Origin: Burkholderiales bacterium
GTDB lineage: Bacteria; Pseudomonadota; Gammaproteobacteria; Burkholderiales; WYBJ01
Assembly: GCA_022841915.1 (NCBI GenBank)
Contig: JALHQN010000001.1
Span: forward strand, 806,001 to 870,000
Length of the DNA: 64,000 nt
Direction: 5' to 3'
Shown one piece after another: positions 1-10,546 of this stretch; positions within the stretch are counted from its first letter, which is position 1, and every line of letters begins with the position of its first letter. A program made the translations under genes and the position numbers. The notes beneath the pieces were generated by a model. That model ran no database searches, was not told the DNA's origin, and worked only from the letters and a program-made list of their open reading frames with translations.

Positions 1-407
1 GCGTCCAGCGCCTTCTGGAACCGATTCGCGTGCGAGCGCTCGGCTTTCGCCAGAGTCTCGAACCAGTCGGCGATCTCTCCGAACCCTTCGTCGCGGGCCG
101 CCTTGGCCATACCCGGATACATATCCGTGTACTCGTGCGTCTCGCCTGCGATCGATGCCTTCAGATTGTCACGTGTGCGACCGAACGGCAGATCGGTCGC
201 CGGATCGCCGCAGGTTTCCAGGTACTCGAGGTGACCATGTGCATGGCCGGTCTCGCCTTCAGCGGTCGAGCGAAACACCGCCGCCACGTCGTTCTGGCCC
301 TCGACATCGGCTTTGGCAGCGAAGTACAGGTAGCGGCGGTTCGCCTGGGACTCTCCCGCAAATGCGGCCTTCAGATTGTCGTGCGTCTTGGATCCCTTCA
401 GTTGCAT
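1..407 (-). CDS. Rubrerythrin family protein (3' end outside the window)
   Basis: Ferritin-like diiron protein, expected to act as a cytoplasmic peroxidase that lowers hydrogen peroxide. I translated the minus strand from the ATG at 407, preceded by AAGGAGAGG. The product begins [20 protein letters not shown], typical of rubrerythrins of about 140 residues. Diiron ligands are visible: E19 (GESQ), E52 with H55 (GETGHAHGH), a glutamate in GETHEY, and the ExxH of KAERSH. The frame is open to base 1 (135 codons), so only the last few residues should be missing, and I cannot see whether a rubredoxin tail follows. A PerR-like operator lies 68 bp upstream. Family call is firm. Confidence 0.9.
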   Translation of the reverse strand, partial: MQLKGSKTHDNLKAAFAGESQANRRYLYFAAKADVEGQNDVAAVFRSTAEGETGHAHGHLEYLETCGDPATDLPFGRTRDNLKASIAGETHEYTDMYPGMAKAARDEGFGEIADWFETLAKAERSHANRFQKALD

Positions 408-474
408 CGTTCCTCTCCTTGCCTTGGTTGTTACATCGCTGTTCAGACTTCCAGCCTCAACAGCCGCCCTCTAC

Positions 475-491
475 TTTAGAATCATTCTAAA
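475..491 (-). promoter_or_regulatory. PerR/Fur-type operator upstream of rubrerythrin
   Basis: TTTAGAATCATTCTAAA is a perfect inverted repeat with one central base. Its core is a 7-1-7 repeat (TTAGAAT-N-ATTCTAA) that closely resembles the PerR box TTATAATNATTATAA. Rubrerythrin genes are classic members of peroxide-sensing PerR regulons. The site stands in an AT-rich island in otherwise GC-rich DNA, 68 bp upstream of the rubrerythrin start. Which Fur-family protein binds is inference; no perR gene is in the window. Confidence 0.7.
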
Positions 492-559
492 TTTTTAAGC
501 TCAGCGGCGTCAATCATCCATCACTGCACAGTGGGTGCGTTCGTCGTTCCTTGTCCGGT

Positions 560-1132
560 TCAGGCGCTGCCCGTAGTCGCCGCCTCTGTCTGCGGGGCGG
601 GCGCTTCGTACCCATCGCGCACGGGCTCACGCCCCCGCGCGATGCGCCGATATCCCCTCGATCGATCCACAAATCGGCTCAACTCGTTGAGCGCGCGCTG
701 ATAGACCTCACGCTTGAACTCAATGACCGATTCGAGCGGGACCCAATAGTCGCTCCACCGCCAGGCGTCGAACTCGGGACGCTCACAGGCACGCAACTGG
801 ACGTCGCAATCCCGCGCCACGAATCGCAGCAAGTACCAGATCTGCTTCTGGCCTCGATAGTTTCCGCGCCAGTCCCGCTTTATCCAGTGGTCGGGCACCT
901 CGTAGCGCAACCAGCCTCGCGTTCGCCCCAGAATCCGAACATGATGCCTTGCGAGCCCGACCTCTTCGTTGAGTTCACGGAACATCGCCTGCTCGGGCGA
1001 CTCTCCGTACTTGATGCCCCCTTGCGGGAATTGCCACGCATGCTGATTGACCCGCTTACCCCAGAACACCTCGTTCCGATGATTGAGGATGATGATTCCC
1101 ACGTTCGGGCGATAACCATCCTTATCTATCAT
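560..1132 (-). CDS. rppH: RNA pyrophosphohydrolase RppH (Nudix)
   Basis: Removes pyrophosphate from the 5' triphosphate of mRNAs, starting RNase E-dependent decay. The 190-residue product starts [12 protein letters not shown] and has a complete Nudix box at residues 38-60 (GG...GES...RELNEEVGL). The motif WQFPQGG just before it is typical of RppH/NudH. The C-terminal 30 residues are low-complexity and family-variable. It lies opposite and upstream of proS with a spermidine-synthase-like gene between, a common betaproteobacterial neighbourhood. Length and motif both fit the family. Confidence 0.93.
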   Translation of the reverse strand: MIDKDGYRPNVGIIILNHRNEVFWGKRVNQHAWQFPQGGIKYGESPEQAMFRELNEEVGLARHHVRILGRTRGWLRYEVPDHWIKRDWRGNYRGQKQIWYLLRFVARDCDVQLRACERPEFDAWRWSDYWVPLESVIEFKREVYQRALNELSRFVDRSRGYRRIARGREPVRDGYEAPAPQTEAATTGSA

Positions 1133-1230
1133 GTGAACACCCGCAAGGTCTTATTCCGAGAACGATTCTTCCACAAATCTCACACTCGCGAAAGCGGCGA
1201 GGCAAGGCAGGGGCTGAGCAACACGCAAAT

Positions 1231-2043
1231 CTAGGCCCTTCGCCGCCCGAAAATCAAGCCGCCCGCGTCGTGCTGGTTCATCGATCGCAGACCAGCCACG
1301 AAGGCGGGAAACTCGAGTCCGAAACGCTCTTTGAGCAGTTTAGCCCGGCTCTGCAACGTCACCCAGCGCAGGCCGTCCGGTACTGCCCCCCTCGCAAAGG
1401 CGAGCACGATGACGTTACCCGGGCGCTCCGCAGGCAGGCACAGGCAGCGCCCATCGAAGGCGGCCTCGATGCGCTGCACATTGGCGTCGAAAGCCCGGTC
1501 GTTCGCCCACAAGTTCATCACGAAAACGCCGTCGTTGCTCAAGGCGCGCTGGGCTGCCCGAAAGAACGCCTCCGTGGCGAGCGATGCAGCCAGCGACTGA
1601 CCGTCGTAAGCGTCCACGAGAAGAACATCGACAACCTGCGCGAGCGACTCGACATACTGCGCCCCGTCCCCCACGCACACCGAAAGCCGCTGGCACTGGC
1701 CCGGCAGTCCGAAGTAAAGCCGCGCCGCATCGATGACGTCCGCATTGATTTCGACCACGGTGGACCGAGTTTCCGGCATGGTCCGGTAAATGAACTTGAC
1801 GAGCGACGCACCGCCCAGACCGATGAGCAGCGCACTTTTCGGTGGCGCGCCGAACAGCAGGAAAGACATCATCGCGCGCGTGTACGACAGTTCCAGATCG
1901 TCCGGCCTGTCGATTCTCATCGCGCTCTGCACGGTGTCAGTGTCGAGGTGTAGCGTCCGCAGGCCGTGACGCTCGCGAACTTCGACGCCGTTACGCCGAT
2001 AGAGCGGCGCCCCGCCAAACACCCTGCTCAGCGCTCGCAGCAT
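1231..2043 (-). CDS. Spermidine-synthase-like SAM-binding protein
   Basis: A 270-residue Rossmann-fold protein of the polyamine aminopropyltransferase/methyltransferase superfamily. The nucleotide-binding loop is LLIGLGGAS (about residues 73-80), followed by the acidic residue of VVEIN (98-100) and the DAYDG segment near 147 where spermidine synthases carry catalytic acid residues. It is shorter than SpeE (about 285) and has no clear N-terminal beta domain, so the substrate is uncertain; many such proteins are annotated as spermidine synthase without test. It is transcribed away from proS, whose start is 70 bp away. Confidence 0.75.
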   Translation of the reverse strand: MLRALSRVFGGAPLYRRNGVEVRERHGLRTLHLDTDTVQSAMRIDRPDDLELSYTRAMMSFLLFGAPPKSALLIGLGGASLVKFIYRTMPETRSTVVEINADVIDAARLYFGLPGQCQRLSVCVGDGAQYVESLAQVVDVLLVDAYDGQSLAASLATEAFFRAAQRALSNDGVFVMNLWANDRAFDANVQRIEAAFDGRCLCLPAERPGNVIVLAFARGAVPDGLRWVTLQSRAKLLKERFGLEFPAFVAGLRSMNQHDAGGLIFGRRRA

Positions 2044-2113
2044 TCCGTGCTCCGGCCGTGAAGCTTCGTTGTCCTCCGGTTAGAATAAAGGCTTTTCCGA
2101 AGACCCGACACCC

Positions 2114-3832
2114 ATGCGTGTATCCCGCTTGTTCTTATCGACGCTCAAGGAAGCGCCGGCAGAGGCTGAACTCGTCAGCCATCGACTGATGCTGCGAGCG
2201 GGATTGATTCGACGCCTGGCCAGCGGCTTGTACACCTGGCTTCCGCTCGGTCTGCGCGTGGTGCGCAAGGTGGAGGCTGTCGTTCGCCGCGAAATGAACG
2301 CCACGGGGGCCGTCGAGGTGCTCATGCCTGCCATCCAGCCCGCCGAGCTGTGGCAGGAATCCGGACGCTGGGACCACTATGGCCCGGATCTTCTGCGCGT
2401 CAAGGATCGCCACGACAGAGACTTCTGCGTGGGCCCGACGCACGAAGAGGTGATCGGCGATCTCGTCCGACGCGAAGTGAAAAGCTACCGCCAGCTGCCT
2501 GTTACGCTGTATCAGATCCAGACCAAGTTCCGCGACGAGATCCGCCCGCGATTCGGCGTGATGCGTGCCCGCGAATTCTTGATGAAGGACGCGTACTCCT
2601 TTCACGCCGACAAGGCCGGCCTGGATGTCACCTATCAGGCCATGTACGAAGCGTACTCTCGCATCTTCGCGAGTCTCGGCCTGCGCTTTCGTGCCGTCGC
2701 TGCGGACACGGGTGCCATCGGCGGCACCGGATCGCATGAGTTTCACGTGCTCGCCGACTCGGGCGAAGATGCGATCGCCTACTGTCCGCAGTCGGCATTC
2801 GCCGCCAACGTGGAGCTTGCCGAAGCGCTCGCACCGAGCGGTAGACGCCCGGACGCATCGGAAACCATGCGCAAAGTCGAGACCCCTGGCAAGAAGACCT
2901 GCGAGGCCGTATGCGAACAACTCGGCTGCGATATCAGGAAAAGCATCAAGGCAGTGATGGTGCATGCGAGCGGCAAGCTCCACATGCTGCTTCTTCGAGG
3001 CGATCATTCCCTCAACGAGATCAAGGCGGCCAAGCTGCCCGGCATGGAACGGTTGCGGCTCGCAAGCGCGGAAGAGATTAAGGAAGCTACTGGCTGCGCA
3101 CCCGGATTCATCGGCCCGGTCGGCCTGAGCAGCGCCGTTTCCATCATCGCTGACCGCAGCGCAGCCGCACTTGCTGATTTCGTGTGCGGCGCGAACGAAG
3201 CCGACTACCATCTTGCTGGCGTCAACTTCGGCCGCGATCTTCCCGAGCCGGCCATCGTGGCCGATATCCGCAATGTCGTCTCCGGCGACCCGAGCCCTGA
3301 CGGAGCGGGCACTCTGGAGCTTTGCCGCGGCATCGAAGTCGGCCACATCTTTCAGCTGCGCAAGAAATACTCCGACGCCATGAATATCGCTTTCCTCGAC
3401 GAAGGCGGCAAGCTGCAAACCGTCGAGATGGGCTGCTATGGCATCGGTGTTACGCGTATCGTGGCGGCGGCGATCGAGCAAAATCACGACGCTCGCGGCA
3501 TAATATTCCCCGCAGCGCTTGCCCCCTTCCAGGTGGCCATCGTTCCTATCGGCGCGAACAAGAGTGACGAGGTTCGCAGCGTTGCCGAACAGCTCTACCA
3601 GGATTTGAATGATGCGGGCGTTGAAGTCTTGCTCGACGATAGAGACGAGCGCCCCGGGGTCATGTTTGCAGATATGGATCTGATAGGCATTCCATACCGA
3701 ATCGTTGTCGGCGAACGCGGATTGAAGAATGGAGAACTCGAGTTCAAGCAAAGGCGGGAGGAAAAGGCTGCCAACGTTCGATTGGAGCAGATCGTGGAGC
3801 ATGTTTGCAGCCGCCTGCAAGCGGAAGCTTGA
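2114..3832 (+). CDS. proS: Prolyl-tRNA synthetase (bacterial type)
   Basis: Charges tRNA-Pro with proline in the cytoplasm. The 572-residue length matches the bacterial-type enzyme with an inserted editing (INS) domain. Class II motif 2 is seen as [17 protein letters not shown] (about residues 138-154) and motif 3 as GCYGIGVTR (about 440). The region between about 225 and 405 corresponds to the INS domain that hydrolyses mischarged Ala-tRNA-Pro, and the last 100 residues form the anticodon-binding domain ([16 protein letters not shown]). The ATG at 2114 gives the expected N-terminus [13 protein letters not shown]. It overlaps the following transglycosylase gene. Confidence 0.97.
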   Translation: MRVSRLFLSTLKEAPAEAELVSHRLMLRAGLIRRLASGLYTWLPLGLRVVRKVEAVVRREMNATGAVEVLMPAIQPAELWQESGRWDHYGPDLLRVKDRHDRDFCVGPTHEEVIGDLVRREVKSYRQLPVTLYQIQTKFRDEIRPRFGVMRAREFLMKDAYSFHADKAGLDVTYQAMYEAYSRIFASLGLRFRAVAADTGAIGGTGSHEFHVLADSGEDAIAYCPQSAFAANVELAEALAPSGRRPDASETMRKVETPGKKTCEAVCEQLGCDIRKSIKAVMVHASGKLHMLLLRGDHSLNEIKAAKLPGMERLRLASAEEIKEATGCAPGFIGPVGLSSAVSIIADRSAAALADFVCGANEADYHLAGVNFGRDLPEPAIVADIRNVVSGDPSPDGAGTLELCRGIEVGHIFQLRKKYSDAMNIAFLDEGGKLQTVEMGCYGIGVTRIVAAAIEQNHDARGIIFPAALAPFQVAIVPIGANKSDEVRSVAEQLYQDLNDAGVEVLLDDRDERPGVMFADMDLIGIPYRIVVGERGLKNGELEFKQRREEKAANVRLEQIVEHVCSRLQAEA

Positions 3833-4532
3833 CCGCCCCGCGCTCCCTACGGAACCATCACTGCTGAGATCAGCCGACAGGCGATGCGCCATCCTGCTCG
3901 GCGCCGGTTTCATCGCAGCGGGTTTGCTGCCTGTGTCGGCTCGAGCGAGTCGACAGATGTACGAGCCTTTGTCGGCGAGCGCCCGGCACGCACTGCAGCG
4001 TGCCGTTGCCGATCAGGCAGTCGATCGTAGCTCTTTCGAATCGGACGAATCCGCACGTGATTGGCTGCTCGCCATGTCGCAGCGACTGCGAGGCAGGCTG
4101 CCGGACTCGGTCGCACGCACGGAATTTCTGCGCACCGTGCATTACGAAGCAACCCGCGCAGGGCTCGACCCTCAACTCGTGCTCGCTGTCATCCAGGTCG
4201 AGAGCAACTTCCGAAAATATGCCGTGTCGACGGCCGGAGCACGCGGTTTTATGCAGGTCATGCCGTTCTGGGTCGATGTCATCGGCACGAAGGATCACAA
4301 CCTGTTTCATCTTCGCACCAATCTGCGCTATGGATGCCTGATCCTGCGCCACTACCTCGATATCGAGCGCGGGAATCTCACGCGAGCGCTGGGGCGCTAT
4401 AACGGCAGCCTCGGCAAGCTTTGGTATCCCAACCTCGTCCAAGCCGCTTGGAAGAACTCATGGCAGTACGCCGAGGGCTCCGCAAGCGGCATGACGGCCG
4501 TCGCCAACCATTCACCCGTCCCGGGCCGTTGA
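3801..4532 (+). CDS. Lytic transglycosylase with SLT domain
   Basis: Predicted periplasmic murein lytic transglycosylase that cleaves the MurNAc-GlcNAc bond of peptidoglycan. An N-terminal hydrophobic stretch ([21 protein letters not shown], near residues 29-49) looks like a signal peptide. The SLT domain follows with the catalytic glutamate at about 134 in [12 protein letters not shown] and the downstream [12 protein letters not shown] and YNGS motifs. The frame is open upstream, but the ATG at 3801 inside the end of proS (32-nt overlap) is the most sensible start; it leaves a rather long charged n-region, so a start nearer the signal sequence is possible. Co-transcription with proS is likely. 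Confidence 0.85.
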   Translation: MFAAACKRKLDRPALPTEPSLLRSADRRCAILLGAGFIAAGLLPVSARASRQMYEPLSASARHALQRAVADQAVDRSSFESDESARDWLLAMSQRLRGRLPDSVARTEFLRTVHYEATRAGLDPQLVLAVIQVESNFRKYAVSTAGARGFMQVMPFWVDVIGTKDHNLFHLRTNLRYGCLILRHYLDIERGNLTRALGRYNGSLGKLWYPNLVQAAWKNSWQYAEGSASGMTAVANHSPVPGR

Positions 4533-5789
4533 AGTGTCGGCTGCGACACGAGGCCCGTCTTCTCCGGGCTGGTTCCAAAAACTCGCCAGAGGCAGTTCGA
4601 GGTCACTCACCACCCGGTTCAGCAGTTGCTGCGCACCCGCGACAAGAGGGCCGCTCGAAGAGTCGAGCCCGTCAGGATCCATGGAAAACAGTCGGTAAAC
4701 ATCGGCAAGGCGCACGTCTGCCAAGTCGAGCGCCAGGATCCAGCCGGCTGGCTCCACCCGTCGCACCCAGCCCTTGCTTTCCATCGCCTCGAGCAGGGTA
4801 TCGGCCGCTTCCTCCAACATGCCCGAGAGCATCCCAAGGCGCGCCACGCTCGGCGTCTCGCTCTTGCGACGCGCTGCGTGCAGGACTTCGATCAGGCGCA
4901 GTGCCCGGAAAAACGCCGTATCGCCGCGCGCACCGTTCTTCTCCACACCCAGCCGCCATTGCGGCAACACCGCCACGAACACGGCACCGAGGAGAATCAC
5001 GAGCCAGGAAAGGTACAGCCACAAAAGAAAGATCGGGATGGTCGCGAAGGTGCCGTAGATCAGGTCGTAGGTCGGGAACAACCGCACATACAAGCCGAAG
5101 CCTTGCTTCATGAATTCGAACAGCAGCGCCGCGGCAATGCCGCCGCTCAAGGCATCCTTCACACGAATCCGTTTGCTCGGCACGGTGAGGTAGAGCAGCG
5201 CGAAGGCTGCGCCGTTCAGCAGCACGGGCACGATGCGCAGCAGCAGGTCGTGCGTGTCTTGCGCGCTCCCAACCGATCGCATTGACTGCGTCACCAACCA
5301 GGATGTGATCGACAGGCTCGCGCCGATGAGCAAGGGGCCCACGGTGATGATCGTCCAGTAGATCACCAGGCGCTGCACCATTGAACGAGGACGCCGCGCT
5401 CGCCAAATGCCGTCGAAGACCCTCTCGATAGACAGCAACAAGAGCAGCGCGGTCACCGCCAGGAAGATGAGGCCGACGGCGGTCAATTGAGCCGCGTTGT
5501 CCGCGAACTGCTGCATGTACAGCGTGATGACTTTGCCCCCGACCTCGGGCACGAGCGTGGTCAGCAGGAAGATCTTGAATGCGTTCGACCAATCCTCGAA
5601 GACCGGAAAGGCGGTGAACAGCGTGAAGGCGATGGTGAACAACGGCACCAGGGCGAGCAGCGTGGTGAACGTCAGGTTGCCGGCGACCTGTACACAGCGA
5701 TCGTCCTCGAACCGGGTGGCGACAAGCCGCATCAAGCGTCGGGCCGCGCCTAAGCCCAGGCGAATGCGTAATCGCGAGATCATGTCCAT
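4512..5789 (-). CDS. YihY/BrkB-family inner-membrane protein
   Basis: Integral membrane protein of the YihY family, historically mislabelled ribonuclease BN; function is not established. The N-terminal 290 residues contain about six hydrophobic segments, for example LTFTTLLALVPLFTIAFTLF and LFLLWLYLSWLVILLGAVFV, and the family feature VQVAGNLTFTTLLALVPL. After it comes a cytoplasmic C-terminal extension of about 130 residues (EEAADTLLEAMESKGWVRR) resembling a winged helix, common in betaproteobacterial members. At 425 residues it is longer than the E. coli protein (about 290) because of that tail. Its 3' end overlaps the transglycosylase gene by about 20 nt on the opposite strand. Confidence 0.88.
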   Translation of the reverse strand: MDMISRLRIRLGLGAARRLMRLVATRFEDDRCVQVAGNLTFTTLLALVPLFTIAFTLFTAFPVFEDWSNAFKIFLLTTLVPEVGGKVITLYMQQFADNAAQLTAVGLIFLAVTALLLLLSIERVFDGIWRARRPRSMVQRLVIYWTIITVGPLLIGASLSITSWLVTQSMRSVGSAQDTHDLLLRIVPVLLNGAAFALLYLTVPSKRIRVKDALSGGIAAALLFEFMKQGFGLYVRLFPTYDLIYGTFATIPIFLLWLYLSWLVILLGAVFVAVLPQWRLGVEKNGARGDTAFFRALRLIEVLHAARRKSETPSVARLGMLSGMLEEAADTLLEAMESKGWVRRVEPAGWILALDLADVRLADVYRLFSMDPDGLDSSSGPLVAGAQQLLNRVVSDLELPLASFWNQPGEDGPRVAADTSTARDG

Positions 5790-5800
5790 GTATTCCCGGT

Positions 5801-6483
<683 letters not shown>

Positions 6484-6553
6484 TTCGACATCGGGCCGCG
6501 AGACAGGCATCACCGACTTCCGGCCTGACGGATTTCTCGTTCACTGTCGCACG

Positions 6554-7252
6554 ATGGCGATGAATCGCACCGTTGAAGCACGCCGCCTGCTCCGTCGTTG
6601 TCGCAGCGGAGCGCTCGCCACCGTGTCCAAGCGACTCGAAGGCTATCCGTTCGCCAGCGTCGTGCCTTTCATGACGCACTACGACGCGCACCCCGTTCTG
6701 CTGATCAGCCGGCTCGCGGAACATACTCGAAACATCAGCTCCGATCCGCGCGTGAGCCTCATGGTGCATGAACCCGGGGCCGACGTGCAAGCCGCGGCGC
6801 GCTTGACGATCGCAGGCCGATGCGTGCTCATCGACGATCCGTGCTCGATCCGGAGCCGATATCTGCGACTATTCCCCGCCGCCGCCGAACTGCTTGCCCT
6901 GGACTTCGACTTCTATCGGATCGCGCCCGTGGCCATCCGCTACATCGGGGGCTTTGGCGCCATCCACTGGTTGCCCGTCGAGACGTTCGCAGTCGAATGG
7001 CCCGATGCCGCCGAGATGGAGCGCGCATGCCTGCCACGTCTGAACACGGAGTATTCATCGATGCTGCACGATTGCTGCCGACACTTCAATGGCAGCCTCC
7101 CTGATGCATGCGCTGCGGTGGCCATGGACTGCGACGGCATCGATATTCGAACCGACGACACGCTGCTGCGGATCTCTTTCGGCAAGCCTCTCGCTGTCGC
7201 TGAAGACCTTCCGCACGCACTTGAGGAGCTCGCCACGCAATGTCGCCCTTGA
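6554..7252 (+). CDS. HugZ-like pyridoxamine 5'-phosphate oxidase-fold protein
   Basis: A 232-residue protein with an N-terminal flavin/heme-binding split-barrel (residues about 5-145) and a C-terminal DUF2470-type domain (about 155-230). Segments such as GALATVSKRLEGYPFASVVPF, SRLAEHTRNI and GGFGAIHWL match the heme-iron utilisation HugZ family. Some relatives degrade heme, but there are no heme-transport genes nearby, so an FMN-linked or unknown redox role is equally possible. Another ATG two codons downstream (6560) is an alternative start. It overlaps the next gene by 13 nt, suggesting coupled translation. Confidence 0.8.
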   Translation: MAMNRTVEARRLLRRCRSGALATVSKRLEGYPFASVVPFMTHYDAHPVLLISRLAEHTRNISSDPRVSLMVHEPGADVQAAARLTIAGRCVLIDDPCSIRSRYLRLFPAAAELLALDFDFYRIAPVAIRYIGGFGAIHWLPVETFAVEWPDAAEMERACLPRLNTEYSSMLHDCCRHFNGSLPDACAAVAMDCDGIDIRTDDTLLRISFGKPLAVAEDLPHALEELATQCRP

Positions 7253-7605
7253 TGATGAGCAAGATCGCCTACCTCGCCGCTGTCGGCAGCTTGACCGCCC
7301 TGATCGGGCTCTGCGTGGCATGGGAACTGTGGTTGGCGCCGTTGCGGCCAGGCGGCTCCTGGATGGTGCTGAAAGTGCTGCCTCTGCTTGCGCCGCTGTT
7401 CGGCGTGCTTCACCAGCGCATCTATACCTATCGCTGGTCGTCGATGCTGCTGGTCGCATACTTCATCGAAGGGTGCGTACGCGCTTATGCCGACACGGGC
7501 ATGTCAGCCGCGCTGGCTTTCCTGGAGCTCGTCCTCGCTTTGGCATTCATCGTGGCTGCCGGCGTTTTCATTCGTAGCGCCACAGCGAAGCGCGCCGAAA
7601 CATAG
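7240..7605 (+). CDS. DUF2069 family small membrane protein
   Basis: 121-residue protein of unknown function with four predicted transmembrane segments: IAYLAAVGSLTALIGLCVAW, WMVLKVLPLLAPLFGVLHQ, SMLLVAYFIEGCVRAYAD and LAFLELVLALAFIVAAGVF. The core L.W.LWL.P pattern and RIYTYRW.SM match DUF2069, which commonly sits beside wrbA in betaproteobacteria. The start at 7240 lies inside the end of the HugZ-like gene; ATGs at 7252 and 7255 are alternatives. Confidence 0.8.
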   Translation: MSPLMMSKIAYLAAVGSLTALIGLCVAWELWLAPLRPGGSWMVLKVLPLLAPLFGVLHQRIYTYRWSSMLLVAYFIEGCVRAYADTGMSAALAFLELVLALAFIVAAGVFIRSATAKRAET

Positions 7606-7644
7606 GCTTGGCTCCAGCATCGAAGGCGACACGCATACATCGAC

Positions 7645-7845
7645 TCACCGTCGAAAGATCCACAGGATGAGGCTGATCACCACCGAGACGATGATCGCCG
7701 TCGTGACAGGGAAATAGAAGCGGAAGCCGCCGCGCTCGACACGAATGTCGCCCGGCAGATTGCCCAGCCCGAGCTTCGAGAGCCAGGGCCAGGCAAGTCC
7801 CAGCACGACCAAGAGCAACCCGCTGATGATGAGCCAGCGCGACAT
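7645..7845 (-). CDS. DUF2905 family small membrane protein
   Basis: 66-residue protein with two transmembrane helices (LIISGLLLVVLGLAWPWL and FYFPVTTAIIVSVVISLIL) separated by the conserved loop GNLPGDIRVERGG, the DUF2905 signature. Function unknown. It is convergent with the DUF2069 gene and sits just downstream of where leuA transcription begins to its right, so it is probably read with or after leuA on the minus strand (15 bp between leuA stop and this start). Confidence 0.8.
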   Translation of the reverse strand: MSRWLIISGLLLVVLGLAWPWLSKLGLGNLPGDIRVERGGFRFYFPVTTAIIVSVVISLILWIFRR

Positions 7846-7860
7846 GATCGTTGTACGCCC

Positions 7861-9399
7861 TTAGACCTGCGGATTGATGCGCTCGAGCCTGGAATGCAGC
7901 TTGTTCAGGGCATTCAAGTAGGCCTTGACCGACGCGACGACGATGTCCGTATCGGAACCCTGCCCATTCACGATGCGCCCGCCCTTGCTCAACCTGACGG
8001 TCACCTCACCCTGAGCGTCGGTGCCGCTCGTGATGTTGTTGACCGAATACAGCAGCAGTTCCGCGCCGCTTCCCGCGATCTCTTCGACAGCCTTGAAGGC
8101 CGCATCGACCGGGCCGCTGCCCTTGGCGGCAGCCTCGCGTTCTTTGCCGTCTTCGTTGAGGATCACGTTCGCGAACGGCGGCTCGCCGGTTTCGGAGTGC
8201 GCAACCAGGGAAACCAGCCGATAGTGCTCGCTTTCGAGCTGATCGTTGTCCTCTTCGGTCACCAGCGCCTGCAGATCCTCGTCGAAAATCTCGTGTTTGC
8301 GATCTGCCAGATCCTTGAAGCGCTTGAAGGCAGCATTGATGCCCTGCTCGCTGTCGATCTGGATTCCGAGGTCTGCCAGCCGTGCCTTGAACGCATTGCG
8401 CCCCGAATGCTTGCCGAGCACTAGCTTGTTGGTCTTCCAGCCGACATCCTCGGCGCGCATGATCTCGTAGGTATCGCGACTCTTAAGTACCCCATCCTGG
8501 TGGATGCCGGCTTCATGGGCGAAAGCGTTGGCACCCACGATCGCCTTGTTGGGCTGCACGGGAAAACCGGTGATCGTCGAGACGAGTCGGCTGGCAGGCA
8601 CGATCAGCGTCGCGTCGATGTTGGTGTCGCAATCGAACACGTCCTGACGCGTGCGAACCGCCATGACGATCTCTTCGAGGGACGCATTGCCCGCACGCTC
8701 GCCCAGGCCATTGATCGTGCATTCGACCTGTCGAGCACCGGCTTGTATCGCAGACAAGGAGTTCGCAACCGCCAAACCCAAGTCATTGTGACAATGGACC
8801 GACCATACGGCCTTGTCCGCATTCGGAATGCGCTCACGCAGGGTGCGGATCAGATGACCGAACTGCTCGGGCAAGGTATAGCCAACGGTATCCGGGATGT
8901 TGATCGTGCTCGCCCCTGCAGCGATGACCTGCTCCAGGATGCGGAAAAGGAAGTCGGTGTCGGAACGGCCGGCGTCCTCCGGCGAGAACTCCACGTCGTC
9001 CGTATACTCGCGCGCCCAGCGGACGGCTCTGACGGCCTGCTCCACCACCTGAGAAGGCTCCATGCGCAGCTTCTTCTCCATGTGGATAGGGCTGGTCGCA
9101 AGGAAAGTGTGGATGCGCGGCGAGCGTGCCACCCGCACTGCTTCGCCACATCGCCTGACATCGAGCTCGTTGGCCCGTGCAAGGCCGCATACAGTACTGT
9201 CCTTGATGGCGTTCGCCACGGCGCGTACCGCTTCGAAGTCGCCGTCGCTGGCGGCGGGGAAGCCGGCCTCGATGACATCGACCCGCATCCGTTCCAGATG
9301 CCGTCCGATCCGCAGCTTCTCTTCGCGAGTCATGGAAGCGCCCGGGCTTTGCTCACCGTCGCGCATCGTCGTATCGAAAACGATCAAGCGATCTTTCAT
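7861..9399 (-). CDS. leuA: 2-isopropylmalate synthase
   Basis: First committed step of leucine synthesis: acetyl-CoA plus 2-oxoisovalerate to 2-isopropylmalate. The 512-residue product begins [20 protein letters not shown], which contains the metal-binding aspartate in DTTMRDGEQ, and the divalent-metal histidines lie in HCHNDLG (about residue 200). The C-terminal 120 residues form the LeuA regulatory domain that binds leucine. The frame extends 19 codons upstream to 9456, but the ATG at 9399 gives the family N-terminus. Downstream end of an ilvBNC-psd-pssA-leuA gene order known in betaproteobacteria. Confidence 0.96.
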   Translation of the reverse strand: MKDRLIVFDTTMRDGEQSPGASMTREEKLRIGRHLERMRVDVIEAGFPAASDGDFEAVRAVANAIKDSTVCGLARANELDVRRCGEAVRVARSPRIHTFLATSPIHMEKKLRMEPSQVVEQAVRAVRWAREYTDDVEFSPEDAGRSDTDFLFRILEQVIAAGASTINIPDTVGYTLPEQFGHLIRTLRERIPNADKAVWSVHCHNDLGLAVANSLSAIQAGARQVECTINGLGERAGNASLEEIVMAVRTRQDVFDCDTNIDATLIVPASRLVSTITGFPVQPNKAIVGANAFAHEAGIHQDGVLKSRDTYEIMRAEDVGWKTNKLVLGKHSGRNAFKARLADLGIQIDSEQGINAAFKRFKDLADRKHEIFDEDLQALVTEEDNDQLESEHYRLVSLVAHSETGEPPFANVILNEDGKEREAAAKGSGPVDAAFKAVEEIAGSGAELLLYSVNNITSGTDAQGEVTVRLSKGGRIVNGQGSDTDIVVASVKAYLNALNKLHSRLERINPQV

Positions 9400-9650
9400 G
9401 GCTGTCTCCGTCTGGAACGTCACTGCAGGCACCCCAAGGCGATGGGAGCGTCGCACGGCGGCATCATTAGGTGCCCTCGGTTACGAAACGCAAGCGCGGG
9501 CGATTACAGCAGATCGGGATGATGGGGACAGGCTGCGCGCGGGAGCAGCCCCCATAGTACGATGGGTGGGCAAGCGCCAGATTCATGAGCAGGATCCCAA
9601 GGCGAAACCCCATGCTGCCCGAACACGAGTGGTCGAGCCCGAAAGCCGGG

Positions 9651-10451
9651 CTACTCCACCGCACTTTCGCCGGGTGGCGCGTTTCGTCGCGCCCGACGAC
9701 GCTCTATCCATTGCATGACACCGACGACGTAACCTGAAATCGCATAGGCGACGGCCAAGCCGAACAGCAATTCAGGCAAGGTGCTCGAGAACGACACGAC
9801 GATTCCGATCGCGAAGGCGATGACGACCACCACCCAGAAAGGAACGCTCTTGCGCAGGTTGATGTCCTTGCCGCTGTAGAACGGCACATTGCTGACCATG
9901 GTAATCCCGGCGAACAGGGTGATTCCCCAAGCCAGCCATCGAATGTCCTTGCCTTGAATCTGATACTCGTTCATCGCCCAGACCAAGCCTGCGACCAGAC
10001 AGGCCGCCGCTGGACTCGGCATGCCTTGAAAGAAGCGCTTGTCGGCGACCTCGACCTGCGTATTGAATCGGGCAAGCCGCAACGCCGCACCCAGGCAGTA
10101 GACAAAAGCGGCAACCCAGCCCAGGCGCCCCATGCCCTGAAGCGCCCATACGTAGGCGATGAGAGCGGGCGCCGCACCGAACGACACCATGTCGGAGAGG
10201 CTGTCGTACTCAACGCCAAAAGCACTTTCGGTGCGCGTGAAACGCGCGACGCGTCCGTCCATGCCATCGAGCACCATGGCGACGAAGATCGCCATCGCTG
10301 CAAGCTCGAAGCGACCATTCATTGCCTGAACGATCGCGTAAAAGCCCGCGAACAACGCACCGGAGGTGATCAGATTGGGCAACCAATAGATCCCGCGACG
10401 GCGAAACTTGTTCTTCAGAACACCTGGGGAGCGTGAGGGCTGCTGATCCAT
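9651..10451 (-). CDS. pssA: CDP-diacylglycerol--serine O-phosphatidyltransferase
   Basis: Inner-membrane enzyme making phosphatidylserine, the precursor of phosphatidylethanolamine. The 266-residue product has the CDP-alcohol phosphatidyltransferase motif at about residues 63-87: DGMDGRVAR, then GVEYDSLSD, with all aspartates present. Six to eight hydrophobic segments follow. The open frame continues upstream to 10793, but that part is out-of-frame-like and overlaps psd; the ATG at 10451 (MDQQPSRSPG) is the supported start. Next to psd, the following pathway step. Confidence 0.93.
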   Translation of the reverse strand: MDQQPSRSPGVLKNKFRRRGIYWLPNLITSGALFAGFYAIVQAMNGRFELAAMAIFVAMVLDGMDGRVARFTRTESAFGVEYDSLSDMVSFGAAPALIAYVWALQGMGRLGWVAAFVYCLGAALRLARFNTQVEVADKRFFQGMPSPAAACLVAGLVWAMNEYQIQGKDIRWLAWGITLFAGITMVSNVPFYSGKDINLRKSVPFWVVVVIAFAIGIVVSFSSTLPELLFGLAVAYAISGYVVGVMQWIERRRARRNAPPGESAVE

Positions 10452-10546
10452 GTCTCGTTCGACGCCTCGGTACCGGACGGCGTGCGCCCGTCGTGGTTCG
10501 ATTATGCGGTAAGCCGCCGAGTGCGCATAGGCACGCCACCCGTGGG

